Source of the DNA: Lewinellaceae bacterium
GTDB taxonomy: Bacteria > Bacteroidota > Bacteroidia > Chitinophagales > Saprospiraceae
Direction: 5' to 3'
DNA length: 64,000 bases
Assembly (NCBI GenBank): GCA_020636005.1
Contig: JACJYR010000004.1
Location: 310,001 to 374,000 of the forward strand
Below are positions 8,610 to 17,607 of the stretch, piece by piece; the stretch's first letter is position 1, and each line of letters starts with the position of its first letter. The notes beneath the pieces are model-generated. The model was not told the origin of the DNA. It saw only the letters and a program-made list of their open reading frames with translations, and ran no database searches. A program made the position numbers and the translations under genes.

Positions 8610-8643
8610 GGGTGTTTAGGCGTAAAGCTTAAACACCTTTTTT
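8610..8643 (+). terminator. Terminator-like hairpin after the beta-helix gene
   Basis: GGTGTTTA and TAAACACC arms around an 11-nt loop, followed by a short T run; it lies about 100 bp after the stop and before recQ. Confidence 0.65.
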
Positions 8644-8713
8644 AATTGGTTACATCGTCTTATCTTGCCCTCTGCCAAATGGCGTTTCCGTTTTCTAACC
8701 AACCTTCGCCGCG

Positions 8714-10609
8714 GTGGAGCCTAAAGAAATACTCAAAAAATATTGGGGGTTCGATAACTTCCGCCCATTGCAGGAGGACATCATTCAGGCTGTCCTTGCC
8801 GGATACGACACGTTGGCCCTGATGCCAACCGGGGGCGGGAAATCCTTATGTTTCCAGGTTCCTGCGCTTTGCAAAGACGGAATCTGCCTGGTCATTTCCC
8901 CCCTGATCGCCTTAATGAAAGATCAGGTACAAAACCTGGTGAAACGGGGAATACCCGCCGCCGCAGTATTCTCCGGGATGCACTACAAGGAAATTGATCG
9001 AATCCTTGACAACTGTGCTTATGGCAACATCAAATTCCTTTACCTGTCCCCGGAAAGGTTAACCTCGGAATTGGCCATTGAGCGAATAAAAAAAATGACC
9101 GTCAATTTGCTGGCAGTGGACGAAGCACACTGCATATCCCAATGGGGCTACGACTTTCGTCCTCCCTACCTGCAGATAGCGGACATCCGCGAGCATCTCC
9201 CAAATGCGCCAGTCCTGGCTTTGACCGCCACGGCTACCGGCGAGGTTGTACAGGATATTCAAGTAAAGCTGGCCTTCAAAAACGGAAAGGTTTTTCAAAA
9301 AAGCTTCGCCCGCAGCAACCTTGCCTACGTCGTTCTTTATGAAGAAAACAAAAAAATGAAATTGTTGGAAATAGTCAGAAAAGTAGGAGGGCCGGGCGTT
9401 GTGTACGTTCGAAATAGAAAATTGACTAAAGAAACTGCCCATTTCCTCCAGCAAAACAAGATCCCGGCAGATTATTATCATGCAGGCCTCGCCCCGGAGC
9501 TACGCTCTACCAAGCAAGAGGCCTGGATGTTGAATAAGACCAGAATTATGGTTTGTACAAACGCCTTTGGGATGGGCATTGATAAACCAGATGTAAGATC
9601 GGTGGTACACCTGGATCTGCCAGATAGCTTGGAAGCCTATTTTCAGGAAGCAGGAAGGGCCGGGCGCGACGGGAAAAAATCTTACGCCGTATTGCTCTAT
9701 GCACATAGCGACAAATCTGCCCTTGAAAGGAATTTTGAAATTTCCTTCCCACCTATACCTGAAATAAAAAGGGTTTACCAGGCATTGGGGAGTTACTTTC
9801 AGCAAGCAGTCGGCGGCGGTGCCGGGCAAAGCTTTGACTTCGACATTACTGATTTTTGCCAAAATTTCAAGTTGGATCTGCTGTCCACTTTTTCTTGCCT
9901 GAAAATTTTGGAACAGGAAGGCTGGATCGCCATTAGCGAAGCTGTTTACCTTCCTTCCACTTTCATGGTGCTGGTGACGAGGGAACAACTGTACGACTTC
10001 CAGTTGAAAAACCCTGGTCTTGATTTGGTGGCCAAAACACTACTCCGGGTAACGGAAGGCTCTTTTTCCCATTATGTTAACATCCAAGAAAACTCGGTCG
10101 CAAAGTTTTTAAAAATGAGAACGGAAGATTTCATCGCCGCCTTGCAACAACTGGACAAGGAAGGTGTAATCGACTACCGTCTCGCAAAAGACAAACCGCA
10201 GCTCGTTTTTACGCAACATAGGGTGGACGCAGACAACCTTACCATTGATACCAAACAATATAATTTCAGGAAAGAACGCCACGCCTACAGAATGGGAAAA
10301 GCCATCGCCTATGCAGATACCCCGCGGTGCCGGAGCCAGCAATTGCTCCATTATTTTGGTGAGGATGCCGAGCCTTGCGGTATCTGCGACGTTTGCCTTG
10401 GACGGACAAAGACAGAACTTTCAACCGACGACTTTGAAAGGTATAAAACGAAAATAAGTCAATTGCTAAAAGCTGGGCCATTGGGCGAAAACCAGCTCCT
10501 AGAGGCTTTTGCCACCCATCGCCATGCCAAGGTGCTCCATGCCGTCCACTTCTTGCTGGAAGAAGGCTTTTTGCTTCGAAAGGAAGATAAGTTGGCCTGG
10601 AAAGGATAA
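8714..10609 (+). CDS. recQ: RecQ-family ATP-dependent DNA helicase
   Basis: 631-residue superfamily 2 helicase that unwinds recombination and replication intermediates 3' to 5'. The start is GTG at 8714, placing the Q-motif region FRPLQEDII at the right distance. Visible motifs: Walker A PTGGGKS at about residue 38-44, VDEAHCISQWG (motif II), LTATAT (motif III) and QEAGRAGRDG (motif VI). A zinc cluster with the pattern C-x-SQQLLHYFGE then CGICDVC follows. The C-terminal part after the zinc site is short, so an HRDC domain is probably absent, as in the shorter RecQ paralogues of this phylum. A glycosyltransferase gene follows after 8 bp, suggesting one transcript. Confidence 0.93.
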   Translation: MEPKEILKKYWGFDNFRPLQEDIIQAVLAGYDTLALMPTGGGKSLCFQVPALCKDGICLVISPLIALMKDQVQNLVKRGIPAAAVFSGMHYKEIDRILDNCAYGNIKFLYLSPERLTSELAIERIKKMTVNLLAVDEAHCISQWGYDFRPPYLQIADIREHLPNAPVLALTATATGEVVQDIQVKLAFKNGKVFQKSFARSNLAYVVLYEENKKMKLLEIVRKVGGPGVVYVRNRKLTKETAHFLQQNKIPADYYHAGLAPELRSTKQEAWMLNKTRIMVCTNAFGMGIDKPDVRSVVHLDLPDSLEAYFQEAGRAGRDGKKSYAVLLYAHSDKSALERNFEISFPPIPEIKRVYQALGSYFQQAVGGGAGQSFDFDITDFCQNFKLDLLSTFSCLKILEQEGWIAISEAVYLPSTFMVLVTREQLYDFQLKNPGLDLVAKTLLRVTEGSFSHYVNIQENSVAKFLKMRTEDFIAALQQLDKEGVIDYRLAKDKPQLVFTQHRVDADNLTIDTKQYNFRKERHAYRMGKAIAYADTPRCRSQQLLHYFGEDAEPCGICDVCLGRTKTELSTDDFERYKTKISQLLKAGPLGENQLLEAFATHRHAKVLHAVHFLLEEGFLLRKEDKLAWKG

Positions 10610-10617
10610 CACCCGCC

Positions 10618-11733
10618 ATGAAAAGGATTATCTGCACCGTAACCAACGACCTTACCTATGATCAGCGGATGATCAGGATTTGTACAAGCCTGTCGGAAGC
10701 GGGCTACCATGTGCTGTTGGTGGGCAGGGAACTTGAAAACTCAAAACCGCTCGCAAAGCAAGCATTTGACCAGAAGCGCTTTCGGTTGCTGTTCAATAAA
10801 GGCAAACTCTTCTATTTTGAGTACAATCTAAGGCTTTTCCTATTCTTGCTTTTTGCCAGTTTTGAAATTGTAAATGTTGTGGATCTTGACACCCTGCTAC
10901 CGGGCTTTTTGGTTTCCCGGTTAAAACATAAAGTCTGTGTTTACGATGCCCATGAATATTTTACAGAAGTACCAGAGGTGGTGGGGCGACCTGTGGTGAA
11001 AAAAGTTTGGCAGGCTTTGGCCAAAAGTATTATCCCCCGCTTGAAATATTGCTATACGGTGGGTGAGCACCTGGCTTCAGTTTTTGAGGAAAATTATGGG
11101 ACAACATTCACTGTTATTAGAAATGTACCATACAAAAAGGAAGGAACACGAGAAGTTGATAGCATACATGGGCAGATACCCTTTATTGTACTTTACCAGG
11201 GTGTGCTGAACGAAGGCAGGGGCCTGGAAGAGGCGATACAAGCGATGGTTTACCTGGAAGGGGCGCAACTTTGGCTGGCAGGCGAGGGAGACCTGTCAAG
11301 CGACCTCCGTGCCTTGAGCCGGAATTTAGGCGTCGAAAGCAAGGTGAAATTCCTGGGCCGCATTCCGCCTGCTGAACTCTTCGAAACTACCAAAAAAGCA
11401 CACCTTGGTCTCAACCTCTTGAAAAACAAAGGTTTAAACTATTATTTTTCCCTGGCAAACAAAGCATTTGACTATATCCAGGCAGGCATCCCGTCTTTGA
11501 ATATGGCGTTCCCGGAATACGAAAAAATTAATAGGCGATACCAGGTTTTTGTCCTGTTGGAAACACTAGACCCGGAGAAAATTGCAGAAGTAGTGGAAAG
11601 CCTCAGAAACGATAATGTGCTTTACGCAAACATAGTGAAAGGTTGTTGGGCAGCTTCAGATTATTACACTTGGGAAAATGAGGAAAAAACACTGCTCAAT
11701 TTTTACAGAAATGTCTTGACGGAGTTAAAATGA
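10618..11733 (+). CDS. Glycosyltransferase (GT-B, group 1 type)
   Basis: 371-residue cytoplasmic or membrane-associated glycosyltransferase. The N-terminal Rossmann half opens with RIICTVTNDLTYDQRMIRICTSL and contains VDLDTLLPGFL and VYDAHEYFTEVPEV. The second half begins at about residue 190 with VLYQGVLNEGRGLEEAIQAM and contains KVKFLGRIPPAELFE and the YFSLANKAFDYIQAGIPSL region that binds the nucleotide sugar. Eight bases separate it from recQ and its stop faces the lipoprotein gene on the other strand only 3 bp away. Sugar and acceptor are unknown; it is not inside a polysaccharide cluster. Confidence 0.87.
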   Translation: MKRIICTVTNDLTYDQRMIRICTSLSEAGYHVLLVGRELENSKPLAKQAFDQKRFRLLFNKGKLFYFEYNLRLFLFLLFASFEIVNVVDLDTLLPGFLVSRLKHKVCVYDAHEYFTEVPEVVGRPVVKKVWQALAKSIIPRLKYCYTVGEHLASVFEENYGTTFTVIRNVPYKKEGTREVDSIHGQIPFIVLYQGVLNEGRGLEEAIQAMVYLEGAQLWLAGEGDLSSDLRALSRNLGVESKVKFLGRIPPAELFETTKKAHLGLNLLKNKGLNYYFSLANKAFDYIQAGIPSLNMAFPEYEKINRRYQVFVLLETLDPEKIAEVVESLRNDNVLYANIVKGCWAASDYYTWENEEKTLLNFYRNVLTELK

Positions 11734-11736
11734 CCT

Positions 11737-12153
11737 TTACTGCATAATGCCCTCCCCATTTGCTTCCCTGGGTGGCGCCTTCTTTAAGTTCACCTTAAAA
11801 GGGAAATTGTTGATGGTCATGCTAAGGTCGAGCAGAGAATCAGTCAAAGTATCAATCGAATAAATGATAGCAGGATTGCCTTCCTGGCTGATTGTATTCC
11901 CGCTCAGCGTATAAGGGTATTCTTCTTCTGTTACAGTTGGTGTTAGATTGGTTTTCATGGTTCCATCAGGTGCAAACTGGAAAAATGTGCCTGTCAAGGT
12001 CTCGGTCTTTTTTCCATTTCTGTAGCCGGATACGATTTCCCAACGGCCAATGAGCCTTTCCTGGTCAAACGCCTGTTGTTTTGGATCGTTGTTGCAAGCC
12101 GGGAGTATGAGCAAGCCGGAAGCTATAAAAGAAAGAAGAAGATAATGGCGCAT
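11737..12153 (-). CDS. Lipocalin-like lipoprotein
   Basis: 138-residue predicted lipoprotein: signal peptide MRHYLLLSFIASGLLIL with lipobox LPAC. The mature part has the lipocalin-like layout common in Bacteroidota, LIGRWEIVSGYRNGKKTE, then FFQFAPDGTMKTN, YPYTLSGNTIS and LTDSLLDLSMTINN. It probably sits in the outer membrane and binds a small ligand, but no ligand can be named. It converges with the glycosyltransferase gene. Confidence 0.75.
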   Translation of the reverse strand: MRHYLLLSFIASGLLILPACNNDPKQQAFDQERLIGRWEIVSGYRNGKKTETLTGTFFQFAPDGTMKTNLTPTVTEEEYPYTLSGNTISQEGNPAIIYSIDTLTDSLLDLSMTINNFPFKVNLKKAPPREANGEGIMQ

Positions 12154-12238
12154 AATGTCTGAAACGTTTTAATGAAGTCAGGTAACCATAGCAAGCGGAA
12201 TTGGTTTTCAATAACTTGCCTACCTGAACCTTGCGGGT

Positions 12239-12246
12239 CAAAATTA
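12239..12246 (-). promoter_or_regulatory. Candidate -7 box (TAATTTTG, minus strand)
   Basis: Exact TAnnTTTG match about 85 bp upstream of the lipoprotein gene, with TTG-containing sequence further upstream near -33. Confidence 0.45.
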
Positions 12247-12330
12247 TGGATTCTGCCCAACAATGTGATGATACATTTAATCGGTATAAAATATTTCCGC
12301 GCTTGATGCGAAGACGGGAAAAGCTTTCAA

Positions 12331-13530
12331 CTAACGTAACCCCTCAAAAAGCCAATCAGCCAATAATTGCCTGTTTTTTGGAACCATGAGTCTTTTTTGA
12401 TCCGTAGTGTTCCGGATGTTGCCCATTTCTATATAGGCAGAGGGGACTTTTGTTTCCCGGAGCATGTGCAAATCCCTTGAGGTAACGGTTCCGAAATACC
12501 CCCTGCCACTGCGGTATTTGTCGTAGTGCTTTTTCATGCTGTTGTGCATTTTGGTGGCAAGTTTCTTACCGGCTTCGTCACCGGGGAAAAAGTAAAAATA
12601 CAGGTCGGTTTGCTCCCGCTTCCCCCTGGAATCCACATGGATGATGATGAGCTGTTGCTCTGCAACTCCTTGTTTTACATGCTTGTCGTACAGTTCGTTT
12701 ATCACATCGGAGCGTTGGAAAAGCCTGGGTTTTTGCCCCCGGAAGATAGGTTCGTTGCCCCAAACAACCTCGTCGTAGTCGCATTCAAGGTACTCGTCGT
12801 CCCTTATCCCGTCATTGGGGTCCCGGGTTATCATATAGGCAGTAGCTCCGTAGGCTACAAGGTTTTTTACCAGGCGCAAGGCTACGTCGTAGGCGTATTC
12901 GTCTTCGCACATCAAATGTTTGTCCTTGGTCACCATTGCGCCGGGGTCCGGGCCGCCGTGCCCGCTTTCGATATAATACACCTTTCCCCTCAGTTCATCG
13001 CTCCTTAAAGGGACGTATTCGTACTTTTTGCCGAATATGGGAAAAATACGGGAGCCGGAAGGTTCGACAGCCAGGTTTATTTCCCCATTCTCCGGGGCTG
13101 ATTCATTGACGGGCGGCACATCAACATCCGGGCAATTTAAAAAATGATAGGGTACCCAAAGTATTTTGTCATCCTTGAAAGATTTTTCCCGGTATCCATC
13201 CTGGAACATCCGCTCATTGTAAAGTTCTATGTTTTTAGCAGTTTCCCAATCGTCAATGCCAATAGACGATCGAATGGTCTTTCCATTATAGGGGTAGATG
13301 AGGATGGGAAGGAAATAATTTTTGCCTACTTTAAGCTGGGCATCGTTCTTTAGTCTGTTGATTTTATAAAACTGCTGATGGTTGCAGGAATTCCGGTCGA
13401 GATTGTAACGGCGCAGCAGGGAATATACACCGTCGCCAGGCAAAGCATTGGTCTTGAAAAATTTGGGCTCGTTAGCTGCCACCGCAAGTGTAGCGCAGGC
13501 AAATACAAGCAAAAATATCAACCTCATCAT
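12331..13530 (-). CDS. N-acetylmuramoyl-L-alanine amidase (Amidase_3)
   Basis: 399-residue exported peptidoglycan amidase. I start it at 13530 (MMRLIFLLVFACATLAVAA, a good signal peptide) rather than 13 residues upstream. An N-terminal LysM-like or linker region (residues about 20-150; GDGVYSLLRRYNLD, KVGKNYFLPIL) precedes the zinc amidase domain. Zinc and catalytic motifs are visible: YYIESGHGGPDPGA (metal His), CEDEYAYDVALRLVKNL (metal Glu), LIIIHVDSRG (metal His) and SAYIEMGNI (catalytic Glu). In the usual motif the residue before GHGG is D or P rather than S. It cleaves the stem peptide from glycan strands, probably in cell division or remodelling. Confidence 0.88.
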   Translation of the reverse strand: MMRLIFLLVFACATLAVAANEPKFFKTNALPGDGVYSLLRRYNLDRNSCNHQQFYKINRLKNDAQLKVGKNYFLPILIYPYNGKTIRSSIGIDDWETAKNIELYNERMFQDGYREKSFKDDKILWVPYHFLNCPDVDVPPVNESAPENGEINLAVEPSGSRIFPIFGKKYEYVPLRSDELRGKVYYIESGHGGPDPGAMVTKDKHLMCEDEYAYDVALRLVKNLVAYGATAYMITRDPNDGIRDDEYLECDYDEVVWGNEPIFRGQKPRLFQRSDVINELYDKHVKQGVAEQQLIIIHVDSRGKREQTDLYFYFFPGDEAGKKLATKMHNSMKKHYDKYRSGRGYFGTVTSRDLHMLRETKVPSAYIEMGNIRNTTDQKRLMVPKNRQLLADWLFEGLR

Positions 13531-13851
13531 AGTATGAATATTTTTCAAATTCGGTTTAGGTTGTTGCAACCAAGGTGTAAAATTATTGAAACGTTGCCAT
13601 TTTAATCAAGAATTGCACCCATAAACGGAATAAAGGCGAAATACCCGCCACGCCGTCGAAGGCGGGAGCCACCTTGCTGCCCTCCTTCCAACTTTTCATG
13701 ATTGTTGTAAAATCGTTTCAGAAACCGCTGAAAATCAGTACCTGAAAACACATAAACTCATAAATACCCAAACACCATTTTTCCAACCCCGCCGTTTCAA
13801 AACCTTAGTACAGCCCTTTTGTTACCTTTGCCCACTATTTCAAATTTGACA
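13531..13851. other. Intergenic between amidase and ubiE
   Basis: Divergent-promoter region. It holds a small hairpin at 13644-13666 (CCCGCC and GGCGGG arms) and a -7 box for ubiE at 13823-13830. No gene or RNA is recognised. Confidence 0.45.
13823..13830 (+). promoter_or_regulatory. Candidate -7 box (TACCTTTG) for ubiE-porT
   Basis: Exact TAnnTTTG match 22 bp upstream of the ubiE ATG at 13852. Its closeness to that ATG argues against the upstream in-frame start at 13819, which would precede the promoter. Confidence 0.6.
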
Positions 13852-14583
13852 ATGAGCGTTCAACACATTAAACCTTATACAGCACAGGGCAGCAAGAAAA
13901 AGCAAGTGTCGGATATGTTCGACAACATTGCCCCCTGGTACGATTTCCTAAACCATTTCCTTTCCCTTGGCATTGATATAAGCTGGCGGAAAAAGGCCAT
14001 CGGGATGTTAAGAGCAACGAAGCCCAAGACCATTCTCGACGTGGCCACCGGCACAGCCGATCTGGCGCTGGAAGCCCAAAAACAACTTGCTCCGGATAAA
14101 ATATTTGGCCTGGACATCGCCGCAGAAATGCTCGAAATAGGCAGGCATAAAATCAGGAAAAAAGAACTGGCGGGCAGAATAGAGCTGCTACTTGGCGACA
14201 GTGAAAATATACCCTTCCCAGACAATACCTTTGACGCTGTGACCGTTGCTTTTGGCGTCAGGAATTTTGAGAACCTGGAGGCAGGACTGACGGAAATGTT
14301 GCGGGTGCTGAAACCCAAGGGAAAAGTGGTGGTTCTGGAATTTTCAAAACCCACTGTTTTTCCGTTCAAGCAACTTTACAATTTCTACTTCCGAAACATG
14401 CTTCCACTAATCGGCCGCATCACCTCAAAAGACCCCAAGGCATATAGCTACCTCTATGAGTCGGTCATGGCCTTTCCTGACGGCAAGGATTTTGTAAAAG
14501 TGCTTGAAAAAATTGGTTATCATTCTCCTACATATAAAATTTTAACCCTTGGTATCAGTACCATTTATGTAGCAGAAAAGTAA
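13852..14583 (+). CDS. ubiE: Demethylmenaquinone methyltransferase
   Basis: 243-residue class I SAM-dependent methyltransferase that converts demethylmenaquinone to menaquinone, the respiratory quinone of this phylum. Motifs: VSDMFDNIAPWYDFLNHFLS at the N-terminus, SAM-binding ILDVATGTADLALEA, FGLDIAAEMLEIGR, DSENIPFPDNTFDAVTVAFGVRNFEN and the C-terminal YHSPTYKILTLGISTIYVA. The ATG at 13852 is chosen because it follows the -7 box and matches the usual family start. porT follows after 14 bp, an arrangement conserved in many Bacteroidota. Confidence 0.95.
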   Translation: MSVQHIKPYTAQGSKKKQVSDMFDNIAPWYDFLNHFLSLGIDISWRKKAIGMLRATKPKTILDVATGTADLALEAQKQLAPDKIFGLDIAAEMLEIGRHKIRKKELAGRIELLLGDSENIPFPDNTFDAVTVAFGVRNFENLEAGLTEMLRVLKPKGKVVVLEFSKPTVFPFKQLYNFYFRNMLPLIGRITSKDPKAYSYLYESVMAFPDGKDFVKVLEKIGYHSPTYKILTLGISTIYVAEK

Positions 14584-14597
14584 ATCGGCCTAATTTT

Positions 14598-15335
14598 ATG
14601 ACGAAACATTTCTTTCGATTTTCAAAAACCCTTTACTATGGCTGCATTGGTGCTTTACTTTGCACCGTTGCCAGCTTGAATGCCCAAAACTCCCGTGGCA
14701 ACTACAATTTTTTGGATTTCAACCAGAAACCCTACTATTTCGGGATAACCCTCGCCTACAATACTTCCAATTTCAAGGTTTACCAATCAAAAAAATTCGT
14801 GCTCAATGACAGCATCAAGCTAGTTGAGTCCGTGACTGGGCCAGGCTTCAACCTTGGTATTGTTACAAACCTCAAAATCGGCGAGTACTTTGACATCCGG
14901 TTCCTGCCCACGCTTTCCTTTGCAGAGCGCAACATTAATTATAATACGACCAATACTGACGATGGAAGGCCTTTTACAAGAAGGAAGATCGAGTCGGTTT
15001 TCGTGGAAATGCCATTCCACGTCCGTTATAAATCCGTGCCGTTCCATGATTTGCGGCTCTTCGTGTTGGCTGGTGTTAAATATGGCTTCGATGTGGCCAG
15101 CGATTCCCGTTCCCGTCAAGCAGAAACATTGGTAAAGATTGCCCCGAGCGATTTTGCATTCGAAATCGGTGCCGGTATCCAGTTCTTCCTGCCCTACTTT
15201 ATTTTTTCACCAGAAATCAAATATTCGCACGGCTTGAATAACATCCTTATTTTCGACGACAAGCTGGAAGAATCCAATGTCATTGAAAAGGTACTTTCCA
15301 GAGCTTTGACCATTTCCTTCCATTTTGAAGGGTAA
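14598..15335 (+). CDS. porT: PorT-family type IX secretion / outer-membrane protein
   Basis: 245-residue exported beta-barrel protein. The signal peptide ends near LNAQ; mature segments KPYYFGITLAYNTSNFKVY, GPGFNLGIVTNLKIGEYFDIRFLPTLSF, FVEMPFHVRYKS and FAFEIGAGIQFFLPYFIFSPEIKYSHGL fit the PorT family, a component needed for type IX secretion and gliding. Placement directly after ubiE supports the name. Its presence suggests that the organism exports proteins with C-terminal sorting domains, although no such cargo was seen in this window. Confidence 0.87.
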   Translation: MTKHFFRFSKTLYYGCIGALLCTVASLNAQNSRGNYNFLDFNQKPYYFGITLAYNTSNFKVYQSKKFVLNDSIKLVESVTGPGFNLGIVTNLKIGEYFDIRFLPTLSFAERNINYNTTNTDDGRPFTRRKIESVFVEMPFHVRYKSVPFHDLRLFVLAGVKYGFDVASDSRSRQAETLVKIAPSDFAFEIGAGIQFFLPYFIFSPEIKYSHGLNNILIFDDKLEESNVIEKVLSRALTISFHFEG

Positions 15336-15351
15336 GAATCGTAACCCAACA

Positions 15352-15396
15352 AAAAAAGGCCCGCCAGATTTATCCAGCGGGCCTTTTTTTTGTTTT
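15352..15396. terminator. Rho-independent terminator after porT
   Basis: GC-rich stem (GGCCCGC / GCGGGCC) flanked by A and T runs on both sides, so it can serve porT on the plus strand and the facing minus-strand gene. Confidence 0.85.
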
Positions 15397-15408
15397 TGGG
15401 CCTCTTAA

Positions 15409-15795
15409 TCACTCTGAAACAGTCAAATCTTTTCTGATGACCCCGGTATATGTCCTCAATTCGATTTCGTATTTACCTGGTTTCAAATCTTTTAAATCAA
15501 GTTCATAAATTGTATTAACTGGCAAGTTCCAAAGTTCATCCCTTTTTACAACCGTACCGCTGTTGTCTTTCACCAAAATATCATTCAGGTTCACACTGAT
15601 GGTTTCAAAATCAATATAATAGACCTGGCTTTCGGAATCGAGGTAAAAAGTCCAATTTTCGGCATTGCCCGGGGAAGATTCAACAGAGGTGAAATGAAGC
15701 GTATTATCGTCTGCAGAAGCAAGGCTTTGGGCAGAAGCGGCACAAACGGTTACCGACAAAAAAGAGAAGCAGAGGAAGTAATTTTTAAGCTGCAT
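15409..15795 (-). CDS. Small secreted DUF3244-like protein
   Basis: 128-residue exported protein from the ATG at 15795 (MQLKNYFLCFSFLSVTVCAASAQ signal peptide split as residues 1-23). The mature part is a single beta-sandwich-like unit: YYIDFETISVNLNDILVKDNSG, then ELDLKDLKPGKYEIELRTY. This matches the pattern of small secreted DUF3244-type proteins and of the last module of T9SS sorting domains, though it is a whole protein here. Function unknown. A longer in-frame start at 15855 gives residues without signal character. Confidence 0.65.
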   Translation of the reverse strand: MQLKNYFLCFSFLSVTVCAASAQSLASADDNTLHFTSVESSPGNAENWTFYLDSESQVYYIDFETISVNLNDILVKDNSGTVVKRDELWNLPVNTIYELDLKDLKPGKYEIELRTYTGVIRKDLTVSE

Positions 15796-16074
15796 TTCTA
15801 TTAAAGTGTTTGAGATTTGGTAAAAGAAAATTTTGACGTTTTCAAGGAAGTGCAAATTTATGCCATTTTCCTTAGTGTTCTAAATACGCTAAACGGATTG
15901 GCCGGAATAAAATTTCATGGATCTTTAAAAACGTAGTGTATTTTCTGCCAAACCATCCGAATAAACAATTATAATAAATGCAGGTTAGTGGGTCAAGGAA
16001 CAATATTCTTATTTTAAAAAAATGTTAAAGTTTTGGACAACCGTCAAAAAGGCAAATATCCCGTTGGAAATCAC

Positions 16075-17562
16075 TCATTCTTCCCATTTCATGCTCCTTT
16101 CCACTGCCTTCTGCCAACCCTTATAACGCTTATTTCTTTCGGCAGTGCTCATGTCCGGCTCAAATGCCCGCTCCAACTGCCAGTTCTTGTCCAGGTCTTT
16201 CATTTTCCAAAAACCAACCGCCAACCCTGCCAAATAAGCCGCTCCCAGCGCGGTTGTTTCAATGATGTTTGGCCTTTCTACATTCACCCCGAGCATGTCC
16301 GCCTGAAACTGCATCAATAGATTGTTCGCACAAGCACCGCCATCTACACGCAATGCCTTCAATGGGAGTTTGGAATCCTTTTCCATCGCCGTCAATACGT
16401 CTTTGGTTTGGTAGGCTAACGATTCCAACGTGGCCCGGACGAAATGTGCTTTGGTCGTTCCTCTAGTTAAACCAAAAATTGCACCCCGGGCATACATATC
16501 CCAATAAGGCGCCCCCAAACCTGCAAACGCCGGCACCACATACACACCTTCTGTATCGTCAACCTGCGAAGCAAAATATTCACTGTCTTTTGCATGATCC
16601 AGCATTTTCAAACCATCCCTCAACCATTGGATAGCAGCACCGGCAATGAAAACGCTTCCTTCAAGTGCATAGGTCACTTTACCATCAAGCCCCCAGGCAA
16701 TCGTCGTTAACAGTCCCGTTTTTGATTGGACAGGTTTTTCTCCCGTGTTCATAAGCATAAAGCAGCCCGTACCATAGGTGTTCTTTGCCATTCCTTCTGT
16801 ATGGCAGGCCTGGCCGAACAAGGCCGCCTGCTGATCGCCCGCTATGCCCGAAATGGGGATGGATGCGCCAAAAAGCGAAGGCTCTGCTTCACCATACACC
16901 TGGCTGGAGGGCAGGGCTTCTGGTAAAATAATTGCAGGTACCTCAAGCGCCATCAGCATTTTTTTGTCCCAGTCAAGCGAATGGATATTAAAGAGCAAAG
17001 TCCTGGAAGCGTTGGAATAATCAGTTACGTGGGCCTTTCCACCCGTCAATTTCCAAATCAGCCAGGTATCCATCGTTCCAAACAACAAGTCGCCTTTTTC
17101 AGCAGCCTTTCTTGCACCTTTTACATTATCCAGCAGCCATTTAACCTTGGTGCCGGAGAAATAGGCATCAATGACAAGGCCCATATTTTTCCGCACATAA
17201 GGCTCGAAACCGTCCTTTTTCAGTTGGTCGCAAATGCCAGCGGTGCGCCTGTCCTGCCAAACGATGGCATGGTGGATAGGTTCGCCTGTTTGTTTATTCC
17301 AAACAAGGGTCGTTTCCCGTTGGTTGGTGATGCCGATGGACGCCACATCACTGGCATTTACTTGGTTGTTTTTCAGTACGTTTTGCGCCACCTGGAGTTG
17401 CGAACGCCAGATCTCATTGGCATCGTGTTCCACCCAGCCTGGCTTTGGGTAGTATTGGGTAAACTCTTGCTGCTCCGTGGCAACGATGTTTCCTTTTTTG
17501 TCAAATAAAATAGCACGGGAACTGGTAGTGCCCTGATCGAGGGCGAGGATGTATTTGGACAT
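16075..17562 (-). CDS. glpK: Glycerol kinase
   Basis: 495-residue cytoplasmic FGGY-family kinase that phosphorylates glycerol to glycerol-3-phosphate with ATP. The start MSKYILALDQGTTSSRAILFD is canonical. Other motifs: GWVEHDANEIW, GITNQRETT, HHAIVWQDRRTA, GTMDTWLIWKLTGG, GIAGDQQAALFGQ, GTGCFMLMNTG and LRVDGGACANNLLMQFQAD. Length is standard. No glycerol facilitator or glycerol-3-phosphate dehydrogenase gene is adjacent. The preceding glycosyltransferase gene on the same strand ends 46 bp away. Confidence 0.97.
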   Translation of the reverse strand: MSKYILALDQGTTSSRAILFDKKGNIVATEQQEFTQYYPKPGWVEHDANEIWRSQLQVAQNVLKNNQVNASDVASIGITNQRETTLVWNKQTGEPIHHAIVWQDRRTAGICDQLKKDGFEPYVRKNMGLVIDAYFSGTKVKWLLDNVKGARKAAEKGDLLFGTMDTWLIWKLTGGKAHVTDYSNASRTLLFNIHSLDWDKKMLMALEVPAIILPEALPSSQVYGEAEPSLFGASIPISGIAGDQQAALFGQACHTEGMAKNTYGTGCFMLMNTGEKPVQSKTGLLTTIAWGLDGKVTYALEGSVFIAGAAIQWLRDGLKMLDHAKDSEYFASQVDDTEGVYVVPAFAGLGAPYWDMYARGAIFGLTRGTTKAHFVRATLESLAYQTKDVLTAMEKDSKLPLKALRVDGGACANNLLMQFQADMLGVNVERPNIIETTALGAAYLAGLAVGFWKMKDLDKNWQLERAFEPDMSTAERNKRYKGWQKAVERSMKWEE

Positions 17563-17607
17563 AGTGAGCTTTATTATAAAATTAGTTGGAGCGATGAAGG
17601 TAATGGT